A DNA stretch of 64,000 bases from Thalassospira sp. HF15 (lineage in GTDB: Bacteria; Pseudomonadota; Alphaproteobacteria; Rhodospirillales; Thalassospiraceae), in assembly GCF_011806525.1 (NCBI RefSeq), contig NZ_JAAVKI010000005.1:124001-188000 (forward strand), in the 5' to 3' direction. The notes under the pieces are model-generated. The model ran no database searches. It saw nothing but the letters and a program-made list of their open reading frames with translations, and was not told the DNA's origin. A program made the position numbers and the translations under genes. Numbering within the stretch: the stretch's first letter is position 1; each line of letters begins with the position of its first letter. This document shows, in pieces, positions 62,095-64,000 of this stretch.

Positions 62095-63045
62095 ATGGCC
62101 AAGGCACTGACAAGTTCGCTAATATCGGCCTTTCTCGAAATGATGGCGGCCGAACGCGGGGCCAGTGCGCATACACTTGATGCTTATCGCCGCGACCTTG
62201 AGGATTACGCCTCCTCGCTGACAGCCGGAAAATCCGACCCGGTGGCGGCAAGTGATGCAGATGTCCGGCGCTATATGGCAGAACTTGGTTCCGCCGGGCT
62301 TGCTCCGCGTACACAGGCGCGGCGACTGTCGGCCTTAAGGCAGTTTCACAAATTCCTTTATTCCGATGGCTATCGTAATGACGACCCGTCAACGAATATC
62401 GACAGCCCGCAACAGGGGCAGACCTTGCCCAAGTTCCTGTCGATTGAAGAAATCGACCGCCTGATTGAGGCAGCGACAAATCATCCTGGCATCAAGGGCA
62501 AGCGCCTTCTGGCGATGGTGGAACTGATGTATGCCACGGGCATGCGCGTCTCCGAACTGGTCGAATTGCCCTTTGCTGCTGCGGCGCGTGATCCGCAGAT
62601 GTTGATTGTGCGCGGCAAGGGTAGCAAGGAACGGCTGGTGCCGCTTTCAGATCCGGCACGCGATGCGCTGCGCGATTACCTTGACGTTCGCGATGCCTTC
62701 ATTCCATCAGACAAATCAGATGGCCATGCGGATCGCCCTGGTCAATCCTCATACCTTTTCCCGTCGCGCGGGAAAACCGGGCATCTGACCCGCCAGATGT
62801 TCTTGAAAATGATCAAGGATCTGGCGATTGAGGCCGGCGTGCCACCCTCTAAGGTTTCGCCGCACGTGTTGCGTCATTCCTTTGCCAGCCATCTTCTGGC
62901 CAATGGGGCAGATTTGCGATCATTGCAAAAGATGCTCGGGCATTCGGACATTTCGACCACGCAGATCTATACCCATGTCCTCGAGTCACGGCTGCGCGGA
63001 CTGGTTCAGGAACATCATCCCCTTGCCCAACGCACCAACGGCTAG
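62095..63045 (+). CDS. xerD: Site-specific tyrosine recombinase XerD
   Basis: 316 residues. N-terminal SAM-like core-binding domain (about 5-95) and catalytic domain with R151, K176, H257-x-x-R260, H283 and the nucleophile Y292 (LGHSDISTTQIYTHV). With XerC it resolves chromosome dimers at dif. A short insert near 205-218 (SDKSDGHADRPGQ) is seen between the conserved blocks. The neighbourhood of aroK is usual for xerD in alphaproteobacteria; XerC is the less likely alternative. No dif site recognised in the window. Confidence 0.9.
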   Translation: MAKALTSSLISAFLEMMAAERGASAHTLDAYRRDLEDYASSLTAGKSDPVAASDADVRRYMAELGSAGLAPRTQARRLSALRQFHKFLYSDGYRNDDPSTNIDSPQQGQTLPKFLSIEEIDRLIEAATNHPGIKGKRLLAMVELMYATGMRVSELVELPFAAAARDPQMLIVRGKGSKERLVPLSDPARDALRDYLDVRDAFIPSDKSDGHADRPGQSSYLFPSRGKTGHLTRQMFLKMIKDLAIEAGVPPSKVSPHVLRHSFASHLLANGADLRSLQKMLGHSDISTTQIYTHVLESRLRGLVQEHHPLAQRTNG

Positions 63046-63259
63046 GCCGAGGCGGTATCGAGTTTCCCGATTTGTCTAGCCCATCGTATAGAAATACGCG
63101 GCATTCTTGACGGAAAAGTGCATGTTTTCCGCGGATGTCACATATTCGTAACCCCACTGTAACGAACTTGTTGTCATATCTGGGATACGAGAAACCGGAA
63201 AAAATCAATCCTTCTAACTTCCGGGAAATCAGACCATTTCGAAGATCGGGGTACTGCAT

Positions 63260-64000
63260 TTGGATTCTGATGCAGATGAAAAGTGGATATCTGAACGACC
63301 TGTGACCCAACCGGTCATGCTGCGCAACTGGCAGCAGGTCGTCGAGAAAGTCGACTTCGCATTTCAACCCATTGTCAGCCCCCATACAGGCCATGTTTTC
63401 GGCTATGAGGCGCTGCTGCGCCGCTGGGAGGATGCCGGGTTTTCGTCCATTCAGGCGCTGTTTGATACCGCGTGGGATACAGGCAATCTGCACAGTGTCG
63501 ACATGATGCTGCGCGCCAAGGCGATCAAGAAATTCGCACGTTTCCCCGGCGCCAAGCGGCTCAAGTTGTTTTACAATTTCGACAACCGCGTTGTGAAAAC
63601 CGAGGATTATCAGCCCGGTCAAACCGCCGCGTTGCTGAGTGATGCCGGACTTGAACGCGATACCATCTTCCTTGAGATTTCCGAACGCCACGACATCAGC
63701 AATGCCGGATACCTTAAAGACATTCTGGTGCGCTATCGCAGTCAGGGCTTCAAGATTGCCATTGATGATTACGGCAGCGGTTTTGCCCAGTTGCGCGCAC
63801 TTTATGAGTGCGAACCCGACATTATCAAAATCGATCGATTCTTTATCGATGGCATCGACCGCGACCGCCGCAAGGAACTGTTCGTTACACAGATCACTGC
63901 CTTTGCCCACATGATCGCCGCACAGGTCGTCGCCGAAGGTGTTGAAACCCGCGAAGAGTTTCTGTGTTGTCGCCGTTTGGGCTGCGATCTGGTACAGGGC
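63260..64000 (+). CDS. EAL-domain c-di-GMP phosphodiesterase, 3' end outside the window
   Basis: The frame is open from the stop at 63215 to the window end. TTG at 63260 (after ATCGGGG) is the proposed start; GTG 63302 and ATG 63317 are alternatives. 247 residues are visible: FAFQPIVSPHTGHVFGYEALLRRW, LEISERH, IDDYGSGFAQLRAL, IKIDRFFI and VVAEGVET, so the EAL Glu and the metal-binding residues are intact. No GGDEF domain or membrane helix precedes it, making a soluble phosphodiesterase likely. It follows xerD by 214 bp. Confidence 0.85.
   Translation, partial: MDSDADEKWISERPVTQPVMLRNWQQVVEKVDFAFQPIVSPHTGHVFGYEALLRRWEDAGFSSIQALFDTAWDTGNLHSVDMMLRAKAIKKFARFPGAKRLKLFYNFDNRVVKTEDYQPGQTAALLSDAGLERDTIFLEISERHDISNAGYLKDILVRYRSQGFKIAIDDYGSGFAQLRALYECEPDIIKIDRFFIDGIDRDRRKELFVTQITAFAHMIAAQVVAEGVETREEFLCCRRLGCDLVQG

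Noticed and set aside
62095..63045. Tyrosine recombinase as an integrase of a mobile element
   Set aside because: Length, motifs and neighbourhood fit XerD; no attachment repeats or cargo genes are seen and the adjacent tRNA-Leu is over 20 kb away.
1..64000. CRISPR array, insertion sequence or prophage
   Set aside because: No regularly spaced repeats, transposase, terminal inverted repeats or phage structural genes were seen on either strand.

Overview
The window looks like a chromosomal segment of a heterotrophic, probably marine, alphaproteobacterium. The bolA / J-domain / cobS / cobT block, the aroK-aroB-xerD neighbourhood, the TRAP-rich catabolic content and the moderate-to-high GC point to Rhodospirillales, and it reads like Thalassospira. 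That placement is inference; there is no rRNA here. I see no phage, insertion sequence, integrase array, CRISPR or defence island. The left two thirds is dense catabolic and transport operons; the right third is mostly housekeeping genes.

Layout. 1-5.6 kb (+): end of a branched-chain-amino-acid-type ABC importer (livM end, livG, livF), then two similar Fe-dependent alcohol dehydrogenases flanking a succinate-semialdehyde-type aldehyde dehydrogenase. 5.8-13.0 kb (-): a polyol/sugar ABC importer with two ATPases, two permeases, a 62-residue membrane protein and a binding protein, ending in a fused dihydroxyacetone kinase. It is divergent from a LacI-type repressor (13.2 kb, +), with two tandem CG-centred operators between them. 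14.3-21.7 kb: a complete five-step histidine-utilisation locus (hutC, hutF on -, hutI-hutH-hutG-hutU on +) around a perfect 22-bp palindrome. 21.8-25.0 kb (+): a TRAP importer resembling 2-oxoacid systems.

25.1-40.5 kb is the most interesting block: a predicted CoA-dependent side-chain (beta-oxidative) pathway for hydroxycinnamate-like aromatics. The minus arm has a feruloyl-CoA-synthase-like ligase, a thiolase, a TRAP importer and a DUF3237 protein. The plus arm has an SDR dehydrogenase, an enoyl-CoA hydratase, a second TRAP importer, a MarR regulator, a 4-hydroxybenzoyl-CoA-type thioesterase and an acyl-CoA dehydrogenase. The two arms diverge from one control region carrying two near-identical 19-bp inverted repeats, one at each promoter, which are likely the MarR operators. 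A secreted cyclase-family hydrolase follows. No vanillin-type aldehyde dehydrogenase is seen, which favours the thiolase/thioesterase route.

40.7-64 kb: tRNA-Leu(CAA), a DedA/YqaA membrane protein, dsbB, an HNH nuclease, rpmB, a small membrane protein behind a perfect FNR-type box, a GGDEF-EAL protein, an atypical SDR with a divergent LysR, gluQ-cobT-cobS and a J-domain gene (-), bolA (+), an unusual periplasmic binding-protein/sensor fusion, a DUF2889 protein with an operator-like palindrome, a CBS protein, a CorC/HlyC-type protein, aroB-aroK, a 45-residue membrane protein coupled to a 691-residue exported protein, xerD, and the start of an EAL protein cut by the window edge.
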